From NCBI GenBank assembly GCA_023230265.1, contig JALNXR010000060.1, positions 1-9,904 of the forward strand: a stretch of DNA of 9,904 nucleotides, given 5' to 3'. A model generated the notes under the pieces. It was not told the origin of the DNA and searched no databases. It saw only the letters and a list, made by a program, of their open reading frames with translations. The translations under genes and the position numbers were made by a program. The stretch is from Bacteroidales bacterium. Its GTDB lineage: Bacteria; Bacteroidota; Bacteroidia; Bacteroidales; UBA932. Every line of letters begins with the position of its first letter. The first letter of the stretch is position 1. Shown here piece by piece: positions 1-8,191 of the stretch.

Positions 1-82
1 ATAATATTTATTATATTAAAGGAGTTTGTGATATTTTTTTTTGAATTTTGAATCATAATACTATTTAAAAATAAGTTAACCT
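1..82 (+). promoter_or_regulatory. AT-rich leader with weak promoter-like words
   Basis: This very AT-rich leader precedes the first gene and includes a long T run around 34-42. TTTG words lie at 25-28, 40-43 and 47-50. GAATTTTG at 43-50 matches five of the six fixed bases of the Bacteroidetes -7 box TAnnTTTG, but its distance from the TTTG at 25-28 is shorter than the usual 19-21 nt. A promoter for the downstream lipoprotein-susC-susD run is expected here or further upstream, but no precise site can be fixed. No Shine-Dalgarno is seen next to the ATG, which is normal for this phylum. Confidence 0.25.
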
Positions 83-1537
83 ATGAAAAGAACAAAAACA
101 ATGAGCACTCTGCTGTCAACGCTGGCATTGGCTGTAATGACACTGCTCACGGTAAGTTCCTGCCAGAAAAATGAGATATTTTATGAAGATGTCTCGGGAA
201 TTCTCACATGGAGATTCCAGTTACCGGACGGCCGTGTATTTAACTGTGAAGTTGATCAGCCCGGTCAGAAAATCGAGAACAATCAGGACAGTTTGCTGTT
301 CGGCACCTCACAGGAGGTACTTTCCGGGATCATTCCGGTCTTTACTACCACCCTGGGAGCAAAAGTCTTTGTGGATGGAAACGAGATTAAAAGCGGAGAA
401 AGCTCAATTAATCTCACCTCACCCTTAACAATTAAGACTGAATATAACGGTGCGGTAAGGGAATATAACGTAAACGCATTTGTAGAGAAAAAAGATCACA
501 GTCAGACTTCAGGTGCAAAAATTAACACCGATATGAGGATGACAGGGCTTCCCTCCTTTAACTCTTACAGTGCTGCCTGGTTCAATGACAAACTTTACAT
601 AATGGGTGCATATTATCCCGGAGGAACCTCAACAACCGCTACTGCCTACTACGAACTCTACTCTTCTCCCGATGGAGGAAAATGGACCAAGGTAGAGACC
701 GCACCCGAAATTATCGGAAGTTTTGGAGTTAAACTTATTGCGCTGAACAACAAGTTATTTGCCATTGGTGGCATGAGAGCTTACGGAAAAGATATCAACG
801 GAGTTGCAAATGAATCCTCGGCAGTATGGAAAATATTCTCCACAACAGACGGAGCTAACTGGACAGATTGCACACCGGGAAGTGTTAATGCGCCCTCAGG
901 AAGAACTTTCCCACAGGTTACCGTACATAATGGTGCATTATATCTCAGAAGGGGAAAAATGTTTGGTTTTGGTATGTGGCAGAACGTCAACCAGTCTACA
1001 ATCTACAAAACAACAGACGGAACAAACTGGACAATTATCGCACCCAACGCAACTTTGGCAACCAACAGAACAGAGGATGCAATGTTCTCTTTCAACAATA
1101 AGCTTTGGATAGCAGGCGGATATGCAAACTGGATAAGTGAGTCAAATGTTAAAAATGACATATGGTATTCCGAAAATGACGGAGTAACCTGGGTTCAGGC
1201 CACTGCTGCATCAGGGGAGGACCTTAAACGTTTTGGACACTCTGTGGTATCTTATGGAGGCAAACTCTATATGATAGGAGGAGAAAAAATTGTCGGTTCT
1301 GCAAGGGAGGGTATTACATCGGTTCTCACTTCAACAGACGGCATTAACTGGACAAAACTTCCTCTGGATATGCAGCTCCCGGTATCTTTCACTAAGAGAA
1401 TCTACTCAAACGTATTCATGGGACAAGATGATCTGATCTGGATAATCGGAGGTTTTGCAGGCTCTGCCGGCAACTACTCCATCTCAGGTATAAATATGGA
1501 TACAAGATATGATGTCTGGACCAAGAGACTCAAATAA
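83..1537 (+). CDS. Kelch-type beta-propeller lipoprotein (DUF6242-like)
   Basis: This is a 484-residue lipoprotein, probably surface-exposed and part of the neighbouring SusCD system. Residues 1-26 are a lipoprotein signal peptide with a lipobox ending TVSSC, so Cys27 is the likely lipidated residue. Residues 30-135 form a beta-rich, Ig/DUF-like N-terminal domain. From about 155 to the end there are six propeller-like repeats. Five carry an S-x-D-G-x-x-W motif (194-201, 253-260, 309-316, 363-370, 416-423), and most have an N/G-K-L-y-x-x-G-G strand (167-176, 221-230, 337-346, 391-400, 448-457). The architecture resembles the Bacteroidetes DUF6242 proteins, recalled from memory and not searched. 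No catalytic residues can be recognised, so a binding or scaffold role is inferred. The gene ends 19 nt before susC, which suggests one transcript. Met7 is a possible alternative start, but Met1 gives the better basic n-region (KRTK). Confidence 0.85.
   Translation: MKRTKTMSTLLSTLALAVMTLLTVSSCQKNEIFYEDVSGILTWRFQLPDGRVFNCEVDQPGQKIENNQDSLLFGTSQEVLSGIIPVFTTTLGAKVFVDGNEIKSGESSINLTSPLTIKTEYNGAVREYNVNAFVEKKDHSQTSGAKINTDMRMTGLPSFNSYSAAWFNDKLYIMGAYYPGGTSTTATAYYELYSSPDGGKWTKVETAPEIIGSFGVKLIALNNKLFAIGGMRAYGKDINGVANESSAVWKIFSTTDGANWTDCTPGSVNAPSGRTFPQVTVHNGALYLRRGKMFGFGMWQNVNQSTIYKTTDGTNWTIIAPNATLATNRTEDAMFSFNNKLWIAGGYANWISESNVKNDIWYSENDGVTWVQATAASGEDLKRFGHSVVSYGGKLYMIGGEKIVGSAREGITSVLTSTDGINWTKLPLDMQLPVSFTKRIYSNVFMGQDDLIWIIGGFAGSAGNYSISGINMDTRYDVWTKRLK
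662..1351 (+). repeat. Five spaced D-G-x-x-W blade repeats inside the propeller gene
   Basis: The codons for the S-x-D-G-x-x-W motif recur at 662-685, 839-862, 1007-1030, 1169-1192 and 1328-1351, spaced by about 160-180 nt. Three copies (839-862, 1007-1030, 1328-1351) are nearly identical even at the DNA level, sharing caacagacgg followed closely by aactggaca. The others have diverged. This is the repeat of a beta-propeller blade. Near-identity of codons suggests fairly recent blade duplication or gene conversion, although strong residue constraint would also keep them similar. Confidence 0.7.
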
Positions 1538-1556
1538 CCATTCAAAAAGAACAATT

Positions 1557-4500
1557 ATGAAAAAAATTATAATACTGTTTTCACTTCTCCTGGTTTCGGC
1601 AATATCTTTTGCACAGGAAAAATTCACTGTATCCGGCAATGTCCGGGATACAGAAGGGGCACCTATCCCCGGGGTATATGTAATGATCAAAAGCACAAAT
1701 ATTGTTGTTGAAACCAACCTTAAAGGAGATTTTTCCATTGAGGTAAGAAAAGGCAACACTCTCCAGTTTACCTATGTGGGTTATGCTTCACAGGAGTACA
1801 CAGTGAACAATAGCGATAAAATAAACATTGTACTTCTGGAGGATAAGCTTATGCTTACCGAGCTTGTTTTTACAGGTTACTCCACTCAGGAAAGAAGAGA
1901 TGTTACAGGCTCTGTAGCAACAGTAAGACCTGCTAATCTCAAATCAGCTCTCTCTATAGATAAGATGCTTGCAGGTCAGGCAGCAGGTCTTTTTGTCTCC
2001 GGATCATCAGGCGCACTCGGGGCAGCGAACCTGCTTACAATACGCGGGATCAGCTCAATCATGGGAGACAACAATCCTCTCTATGTTATTGACGGTGTTC
2101 CGATTTATGGTACAAACCGCAGTGAGAACTCCGCTTCAACCTCAGGAGGTTCAATTCCTGCATACTCTTTTGGAGGAACCAATGTCTCCGGGACAATTAC
2201 AAACAATCCTGAGCTTAACTATACATTTGAAAAAAATCCGCTCACCACGCTCAATCCTGACGATATTGAATCCATAGAGATACTCAAAGACGCCTTTGCA
2301 ACTGCAATTTACGGTTCCAGAGGTTCTGCCGGGGTTATACTTATAACTACCAAGAAAGGCTCGAGAGACAGGACGAAAATCGATGTAACCTACAATACAT
2401 CATTTGAAAATCCTCTCGGTAAGCTCCAGCTTTTAAACGGAGAACAGTATAACCTTATATACTCAATGTACTATCCCAACAGCCCCTTTGTTTCGGAATA
2501 CAACACAGACTGGATAGACGAGGTAACCAGACAGGCCGTAAGTCATAATTTATCAGCATCAGTGTCAGGGGGAACGGAGAAAACCAACTATTTTGTAAGT
2601 GCATCTTTGTCAGATAATCAATCATATATTATCAACAATGATCTCCAGCGTTTCTCAGCCAGAATAAACCTGGATTCCAAAATCAACAAAATAACAACTA
2701 TCGGAACCAATGTCTCTCTTTCACAGGTAAATAATAATGCTATTTCTGCTCCTACCATTTATTCACTGGCAGCAAGGAAGGCACCAAATCTTCCTGTTTA
2801 CGGAGAGGACGGGAAATACTTTTACGGGCAGGGAACCAACCCTTACGGCTATACTGAGGCTTACAATCCGGTAGCTACTGCAATGCTTAACAGGGAGGGC
2901 TCTCAGGACAACCGTGTTACCGGTAATATATTTCTTGAAATAAGGCCGACAAGCTGGCTCACATTCCGGTCAGAAGCAGGTACAGATATGTACAATGTCA
3001 AAACTTCTGTAAGGAAAGCTGATGTTCCCCTTAGTGATGTGGTCGCAAGAAACCAGGCTCAGGAGAGTGTGAGAATGAGCACAAGATTTGTTGTAAATAA
3101 TACCCTGAATGTTACAAAAGAGTTCAACAAACACTTCTTCCAGGGAATTATCGGACAAAGTTATGAAACCTCAACAGTGTATGCCAACTCAATCTCCGGA
3201 AGAAACTTTTTTAGCCCCTACCTGGTAGGAGTGAGTGCAGCACAAACAAGGACAGTAGGCGGTGGCGGTGAGTCAAAATGGGCACTTTTCTCTGCTTTTG
3301 CAAGGCTCAATTACCAGTATCAGAGAAAGTACATGGCTGGACTGACCTATCGCACAGATGGCTCATCCAAATATAACAGGGATAACAGATTCATAAACAC
3401 ACCTTCTGTCTCTCTTGGATGGAGAATAGGTGAAGAGAGGTTTATAAAGGATAATGTTTCCTGGATAAACGATCTGAAAATAAGAGGTTCTATGGGATGG
3501 TCAAGTAAAGATGCCAATTCCGGATACTACGGAGCTCAGGCAATTTACGGCCTTGTCACCGGTGCAAGTTATAATGGTAACTCTTACCTTTCTATGTCTC
3601 AACCTGGGAATACAAACCTTAACTGGGAAAGGACAGTGACTTATGATGCGGGTCTTGATGCCACACTGCTTGACAGAAGAATTGATTTCACTCTTGACTA
3701 CTACTTTAGGAAGACAACCGATATGCTATTCCCCTCTGACGTTCCTGCTTATACCGGCTACACCAAACAGGACCAGAATATCGGTGACATGTCAAACCAG
3801 GGTGTTGAACTAAGAGTCAACTCTTTCAATATCTCCACCGATAACTTCCAGTGGATGACTACCCTTACTTTGTCAAGAAACACAAACAAAATTCTTAAAC
3901 TCAATTTTGAAGGTAACCAGATAGATCAGCTTAACAGCTCCTTTAAGTACTATGCAGTGGGATACCCTGCAGGTCAGTTCTACCTTCACAAATGGTCAGG
4001 TGTAGATCCGGAAACAGGAGATCCGCTCTGGGAATATAAAGACGGAACTATCAGCAAAGTTGCCCCTGCAGCAGATAACGCTACATCTAACGACAATAAA
4101 TTCATCATGGGTGTAGCCAATCCGGACTTCTACGGAGGTTTTACAAACTCTTTGATCTATAAAGGTATTGAGCTTAACTTCCTCCTTACTTTCTCGTCAG
4201 GCGGGAAGATGATCAACAATACAAAGGCACAGCTGATGACATACTCTACTAAAGATGCAAACAACCTGGATGTGGATATTCTCAAATTCTGGCAGATTTA
4301 CGGTCACAATACCGGAGTCCCCCAACTTAAAAATGCCTCAATAACGGGGAATTATGACTACACTGCTTCAAGTACCATTACCCGTTTTATTGAAGATAAC
4401 TCATTCATCAGACTTAAAAACCTTGAACTTGCATACTCATTCAGCCCCAAACTGCTTGCCAAAACACGCTTCTTTAACCAGGTGAGAATTTATGCAATTG

Positions 4501-4646
4501 CAACAAACCTCTTTACAATTACCCGTTATTCGGGTTTGGACCCCGAGGTGAGTGCATTCGGTTCCTCTGCAACCTCATCGGGATATGACAATCTTACTAT
4601 GCCACAGACAAGAGCATACCAGTTTGGTGTGAAATTGGGCTTTTAA
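1557..4646 (+). CDS. susC: SusC/RagA-family TonB-linked outer-membrane transporter
   Basis: This 1029-residue outer-membrane transporter would import a substrate captured by the SusD partner, driven by TonB. Residues 1-19 are a signal peptide (cleavage SFA|QE). Residues 22-100 are a carboxypeptidase-D-regulatory-like domain. The plug starts near 101 with TELVFTGYSTQ, continues through TIRGISS (161-167) and YVIDGVP (176-182), and ends with NPDDIESIEILKDA at 233-246 and AIYGSRGSAGVILITTKKG at 250-268. The rest is the beta-barrel, closing with the terminal Phe of GVKLGF, as expected for BAM-dependent folding. The ATG at 1557 is chosen because it begins the signal peptide. An in-frame ATG at 1509 would overlap the previous gene and bury the signal. 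No N-terminal secretin/STN signalling domain is present, so sigma/anti-sigma transenvelope signalling is not indicated. The symbol is a family label; the substrate is unknown. Confidence 0.96.
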   Translation: MKKIIILFSLLLVSAISFAQEKFTVSGNVRDTEGAPIPGVYVMIKSTNIVVETNLKGDFSIEVRKGNTLQFTYVGYASQEYTVNNSDKINIVLLEDKLMLTELVFTGYSTQERRDVTGSVATVRPANLKSALSIDKMLAGQAAGLFVSGSSGALGAANLLTIRGISSIMGDNNPLYVIDGVPIYGTNRSENSASTSGGSIPAYSFGGTNVSGTITNNPELNYTFEKNPLTTLNPDDIESIEILKDAFATAIYGSRGSAGVILITTKKGSRDRTKIDVTYNTSFENPLGKLQLLNGEQYNLIYSMYYPNSPFVSEYNTDWIDEVTRQAVSHNLSASVSGGTEKTNYFVSASLSDNQSYIINNDLQRFSARINLDSKINKITTIGTNVSLSQVNNNAISAPTIYSLAARKAPNLPVYGEDGKYFYGQGTNPYGYTEAYNPVATAMLNREGSQDNRVTGNIFLEIRPTSWLTFRSEAGTDMYNVKTSVRKADVPLSDVVARNQAQESVRMSTRFVVNNTLNVTKEFNKHFFQGIIGQSYETSTVYANSISGRNFFSPYLVGVSAAQTRTVGGGGESKWALFSAFARLNYQYQRKYMAGLTYRTDGSSKYNRDNRFINTPSVSLGWRIGEERFIKDNVSWINDLKIRGSMGWSSKDANSGYYGAQAIYGLVTGASYNGNSYLSMSQPGNTNLNWERTVTYDAGLDATLLDRRIDFTLDYYFRKTTDMLFPSDVPAYTGYTKQDQNIGDMSNQGVELRVNSFNISTDNFQWMTTLTLSRNTNKILKLNFEGNQIDQLNSSFKYYAVGYPAGQFYLHKWSGVDPETGDPLWEYKDGTISKVAPAADNATSNDNKFIMGVANPDFYGGFTNSLIYKGIELNFLLTFSSGGKMINNTKAQLMTYSTKDANNLDVDILKFWQIYGHNTGVPQLKNASITGNYDYTASSTITRFIEDNSFIRLKNLELAYSFSPKLLAKTRFFNQVRIYAIATNLFTITRYSGLDPEVSAFGSSATSSGYDNLTMPQTRAYQFGVKLGF

Positions 4647-4665
4647 TTGCTAAAAATTAAGATTT

Positions 4666-6183
4666 ATGAAACATATAATTAAATCACTGATAATATTTAT
4701 CGCTGCAGCATCTGTAATCTCCTGCGAGCTTGATCTTGCACCGGAGAATATAATGGTAGATGAAACCACCTATAAAGATTCCAAAACTGCAGAAGCAGCA
4801 CTTATTGGTGCTTACACCAGGCTCAATTCCGGATTTTCGGGTGCTCCCACAGGAGTGAACAATTATGCCAATACAGGATACATGCTACTCTATTCAGATA
4901 TTGGAACTCCGACCCTGACATCAAGACAAAACTCAGGTCTGATCAATATGGAGACCTCTGCTTACAACACTTCTGATCATGAGAGTTTTATCCTGTCTAT
5001 ATGGATGACTCTCTACAACGCAATAGACTATGCCAACAATATCATCATAAATGTCAACAAGTACGGAGACTATGGCGATTCTCTCATGAATCAGCACATT
5101 GCCGAGGCAAAATTCATCAGGGCGTATGAATACCTGCTGCTGCTCCAGGCGTTTGGAGATGGTGCTTTGACAGGGGATATGAACGGTCTTGGTCTTATAC
5201 TCAGACTTACACCATATGACGGCTACAATCCGGAGGATATTCAGGCAAGAGCCACAGTGGGAGATACTTATCAGCAGATAATAAACGATCTTCAGGAGGC
5301 ATTGCCATTCCTGCCAAATGTGAGCGCAACCAATCTTACTTCAAGAACCAGGGCATCCAAAACCGCTGCCTTTGCTCTGCTCTCAAGGGTTCATCTCTAT
5401 AAAGGATCTTACAGTAACAATACTGCTGACATTCAACTTGCTGCAGATTACGCCGATTCGGTGCTTAAGAATACTCAAAACTACATTTTTTCAACCTCAT
5501 ACACCCATCACACCTCATGGCTGTTTCCTCTGAATCCATCAGGCGCAGAGACCAATTCTGCAAACTACAGCGATGAAGTTCTTCTGCTTGCACCACATTA
5601 TACAAACGCTAACAACTATGCCAACGGTGTTGGAGGAAGTTTCTTTAACAAAACATACTTTAGTGTAGATGAGTCATTTGTTTCTCTATACGAAACTGGC
5701 GACAGGAGAGGTTATTTTGATCCCTCTACCGGAACAGCCTGTTTGATATGGAATGGAAGCGACAACTACTATCCTACAGAAAAGACCTCTTATAAATACA
5801 ACAACAGCGGTGGTTACAACAATGTATTGCTGATCAGATTGTCAGAGGTTAAACTAACAAGAGCAGAGGCTCTTGCAAGACTTGAGGGTATCAACGACGA
5901 GTCAATCACTCATCTTAACGATATTTACAGAAAGGCGTTCCAGAGTAAACCTGCCGCTTATACTTCAGCAAGTTTTGCAAATGCTCAGCAGCTGATTGAC
6001 AGAATTCTTGTTGAGAGAATGAAAGAGCTTGCTTTTGAGGGGCATACAAGATGGGACCTTATCAGGACCGGAAGACCGTTAAGAAATACCTCGCTCACAA
6101 ATGACAGGAAGATACTCCCCATTCCCAATTATGATGTGAATATCTCTTACGGAGTGATAGTCCAGAACAAAGGCTACAGATAA
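4666..6183 (+). CDS. susD: SusD/RagB-family nutrient-binding lipoprotein
   Basis: This 505-residue surface lipoprotein forms the lid over the SusC barrel and binds the incoming ligand. The signal peptide ends in the lipobox SVISC, with Cys20 lipidated. Residues 36-55 and 108-165 are TPR-like helices, including AEAKFIRAYEYLLLLQAFGD (146-165). The C-terminal RagB/SusD signature is clear: LIRLSEVKLTRAEALARL (389-406), ILVERMKELAFEGHTRWDLI (447-466), and the closing ILPIP...QNKGYR (483-505). Length and both ends are complete. It follows susC after 19 nt with no terminator between, as is standard for SusCD pairs. The residues between about 260 and 370, which line the binding face in known family members, do not identify the ligand. 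The symbol is a family label, not evidence for starch use. Confidence 0.96.
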   Translation: MKHIIKSLIIFIAAASVISCELDLAPENIMVDETTYKDSKTAEAALIGAYTRLNSGFSGAPTGVNNYANTGYMLLYSDIGTPTLTSRQNSGLINMETSAYNTSDHESFILSIWMTLYNAIDYANNIIINVNKYGDYGDSLMNQHIAEAKFIRAYEYLLLLQAFGDGALTGDMNGLGLILRLTPYDGYNPEDIQARATVGDTYQQIINDLQEALPFLPNVSATNLTSRTRASKTAAFALLSRVHLYKGSYSNNTADIQLAADYADSVLKNTQNYIFSTSYTHHTSWLFPLNPSGAETNSANYSDEVLLLAPHYTNANNYANGVGGSFFNKTYFSVDESFVSLYETGDRRGYFDPSTGTACLIWNGSDNYYPTEKTSYKYNNSGGYNNVLLIRLSEVKLTRAEALARLEGINDESITHLNDIYRKAFQSKPAAYTSASFANAQQLIDRILVERMKELAFEGHTRWDLIRTGRPLRNTSLTNDRKILPIPNYDVNISYGVIVQNKGYR

Positions 6184-6204
6184 AAAAAGCGACGTAAACT
6201 ATTG

Positions 6205-6262
6205 CCTCCGGGTAAGTGCAAACTGCATTTATCCGTAAATGCAAAATACAATTACCCGGAGG
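6205..6262. repeat. 58-bp concentric double inverted repeat (nested hairpin)
   Basis: The outer arms CCTCCGGGTAA (6205-6215) and TTACCCGGAGG (6252-6262) are perfect 11-bp inverted repeats. Inside them, TGCATTTA (6224-6231) and TAAATGCA (6236-6243) form a perfect 8-bp stem around the loop TCCG, which fits the UNCG tetraloop pattern as RNA. Both stems share the same centre, and the two unpaired gaps are each 8 nt (6216-6223 and 6244-6251). It begins 21 nt after the susD stop and ends 45 nt before the next gene. There is no adjacent run of U, so a classical intrinsic terminator is not well supported. It may be an mRNA-stabilising or processing structure at the 3' end of susCD, an attenuator, a protein operator, or a small repeat element. 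The structure is certain, the role is not. Confidence 0.85.
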
Positions 6263-6307
6263 AATTACAAGTATTTTCATATTAATTTAAGGAATAACAA
6301 TAACTAA

Positions 6308-8191
6308 ATGACAAAAGCGTTTCTTACAATGGTAATCTCTGTGCTGCCCTTTATCGGGGCAGCCCAGAGCTTTACAACACTTACATTTGAACAGGCCAGA
6401 GAAAAGGCTGCAAAAGAGAATAAGATCATCCTTGTGGATGTGGCTAACAGTTCCCGGCAGAATGCAGAGAAGATGAAAATGGAGAAGGAGCTTTCTGAGA
6501 GGAAAGAGGTGAAAGAGATGACCGAAAAGAGCATTGTGGCTGTAAGGGTAGATATGGGAACTCCTCAGGGAAAGGAATTTGCACCCCTGCTCCAGATGAA
6601 TATGTATCCTACTTATGCGTTTCTTATGCCCAATGGAGATCTCCTGGGAGTGGTCTCTCCTTATTTACTGATGAAAAATCAGGAGCTATTCCTTGAAAAG
6701 GCAACCCAATTCCTTAACTCAGCAGCAGAAAAGAGGAGAAATACAAGAGAGATTGAATTCATGGATATCTCCTTTGATGAGGCTCTTAAAATTGCACAGA
6801 GTGAGGGGAAACTCGTATTTGTGGATGCAATCACAGAAAACTGCCAGCCCTGTATGATGATGGCCAGAAATGTATTCACACTGGACAAAGTTGCAGATTT
6901 TTACAATAAAAACTTTGTAAACCTTAAACTGAATCTGGGTACAGAATACACAGACCTTGCTAAGAGATACAACACCTTTGCTTATCCAACTTATCTTTTT
7001 ATCAATTCTCAGGGAGAACTGGTCCATATGGAATCGGGTTTCACCCCTGCAGATGAGTTTATTGAATACGGGGAAAAGGCTTTGGCTAAGGCTAATATAA
7101 TATTTGAAGAGGGTAGCTGGAGCGAAATCGTGGCAAAGTCAAAAAGAGAGAACAAACCGATATTTCTGGATTGTTATACAACCTGGTGCGGCCCCTGCAA
7201 GATGATGGCAAGCACTGTGTTTACCAATCCCAAAGTAGCAGAATACTTCAATGCCACATTCATAAATGCAAAATTCGATATGGAAAAGGGTGAAGGCATT
7301 GAACTTAAGGATAAATTCCAGATAGGAGCCTATCCCACATACATCTATATATCTCCCGGGGGTGAAGTGCTCAACAGACTTGTAGGAAGCATGCCTGCAG
7401 ATGATTTTTTAGAAAAGAGTAAAAACAGCCTCAAAGAGACCAATCTTCTGAATATGCAAAAGAGATATGTATCCGGCGAACGCTCACAATCCTTTCTGGT
7501 TGATTATCTTACCCTTTTGGAACAGGCCTATCTGAAAAATGATTCGAGAACAGTTGCATCTGAAATTTTAAGTCAGCTGAAACCTTCTGACATTGAGCAA
7601 CCGCAGTATTTCAGATTATTTATGAATTATCTTGATGATGTGGATTCTGAGTTATTCAAATATGTTTACACCAACAGAGACCGTTTTATTGCACAATCCA
7701 GACCTGCAGGTGCTTTTGAGCAGAAGCTCAGGAGCGTGTGGGAGACAGGTTCCAGAAGATATATAAAAGGTGAAGGAAAACAGGCTGTAATTGACAACAA
7801 AGGATTTAAAAAGTATGTAAAAAGGATGAAGCAGGAGGGAGTTGCCGATTACAGGATTATAGAGGAGGATGCAAAGATGCACAATGCAAAGGTGTCGGGT
7901 GACTGGAAGAGTTATTATGCATTAGTGAATCAGAAGGTAAAAAGAGAGACACTGGAAAATCTGCCCGAACATCAGATTCTAACCTGGTCTGCAACAATAG
8001 AAAAGGATTGCCGGGAGACAACTATAAGAAAAGGTATGGCTGCGATTCTGGAACAGGCAATCCCGCTTCTGGAGGCCAAAGAGCAGAAAAGAAAGGAGAT
8101 GGTGGCAAAATCAGGTGGAATGATGGCCATGAGCATGATCAACTATCCCAAAGAGTTTAGAAGATTACTGGATTTGCTTAAAAACAATTAA
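6308..8191 (+). CDS. Exported protein with three tandem thioredoxin-like domains
   Basis: This is a 627-residue exported protein, predicted to be a periplasmic thiol-disulfide oxidoreductase. Residues 1-19 look like a signal peptide (cleavage GAA|Q), with only one lysine in the n-region. Three thioredoxin-like units follow. Unit 1 (21-137) has R-Q-N-A at 50-53 where CxxC should be. Unit 2 (147-262) has C-Q-P-C at 179-182. Unit 3 (264-378) has the classic W-C-G-P-C at 293-297, plus an extra Cys289. All three keep the cis-proline strand: MYPTY, AYPTY and AYPTY, with Pro101, Pro227 and Pro343. Residues 380-627 are mostly helical, lack a recognisable fold motif and have one cysteine (568). The stop codon is directly followed by the ATG of the next gene, so the two are probably translated together. 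Its substrate is unknown. Confidence 0.9.
   Translation: MTKAFLTMVISVLPFIGAAQSFTTLTFEQAREKAAKENKIILVDVANSSRQNAEKMKMEKELSERKEVKEMTEKSIVAVRVDMGTPQGKEFAPLLQMNMYPTYAFLMPNGDLLGVVSPYLLMKNQELFLEKATQFLNSAAEKRRNTREIEFMDISFDEALKIAQSEGKLVFVDAITENCQPCMMMARNVFTLDKVADFYNKNFVNLKLNLGTEYTDLAKRYNTFAYPTYLFINSQGELVHMESGFTPADEFIEYGEKALAKANIIFEEGSWSEIVAKSKRENKPIFLDCYTTWCGPCKMMASTVFTNPKVAEYFNATFINAKFDMEKGEGIELKDKFQIGAYPTYIYISPGGEVLNRLVGSMPADDFLEKSKNSLKETNLLNMQKRYVSGERSQSFLVDYLTLLEQAYLKNDSRTVASEILSQLKPSDIEQPQYFRLFMNYLDDVDSELFKYVYTNRDRFIAQSRPAGAFEQKLRSVWETGSRRYIKGEGKQAVIDNKGFKKYVKRMKQEGVADYRIIEEDAKMHNAKVSGDWKSYYALVNQKVKRETLENLPEHQILTWSATIEKDCRETTIRKGMAAILEQAIPLLEAKEQKRKEMVAKSGGMMAMSMINYPKEFRRLLDLLKNN
6368..7441 (+). 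repeat. Three thioredoxin-fold units (protein-level triplication)
   Basis: Unit 1 is encoded at about 6368-6718, unit 2 at 6746-7093 and unit 3 at 7097-7441. They align along F-x-D, the CxxC position, an M-x-x-V-F stretch (units 2 and 3) and the Y-P-T-Y cis-Pro strand. The units are diverged at the DNA level, so this is an old duplication rather than a recent one. Active sites grade from absent (unit 1) through atypical CQPC (unit 2) to canonical CGPC (unit 3). Confidence 0.8.

Noticed and set aside
1509..1556. In-frame upstream ATG that would extend SusC by 16 residues
   Set aside because: It overlaps the end of the propeller gene and places a hydrophilic stretch before an otherwise perfect signal peptide starting at 1557.
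1969..2277. Alternative-frame open reading frame inside susC
   Set aside because: Its product has no domain-like pattern, and the region encodes the conserved TonB plug in the main frame.
6196..6271. The palindrome as a MITE or insertion-sequence remnant
   Set aside because: No target-site duplication can be seen in the flanks (actattg versus aattaca) and there is no transposase fragment. A genome-wide copy search would be needed to revive the idea.
6095..6280. Minus-strand open frame across the end of susD and the palindrome
   Set aside because: It overlaps well-supported coding sequence, has no recognisable protein features, and is best explained as an antisense shadow.
7172..7200. Extra cysteine before the CGPC motif as a novel active site
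   Set aside because: Similar D-C-Y-x-x-W-C-G-P-C sequences are, as I recall, common in Bacteroidetes thioredoxin-family proteins, so it is noted but not claimed as new.
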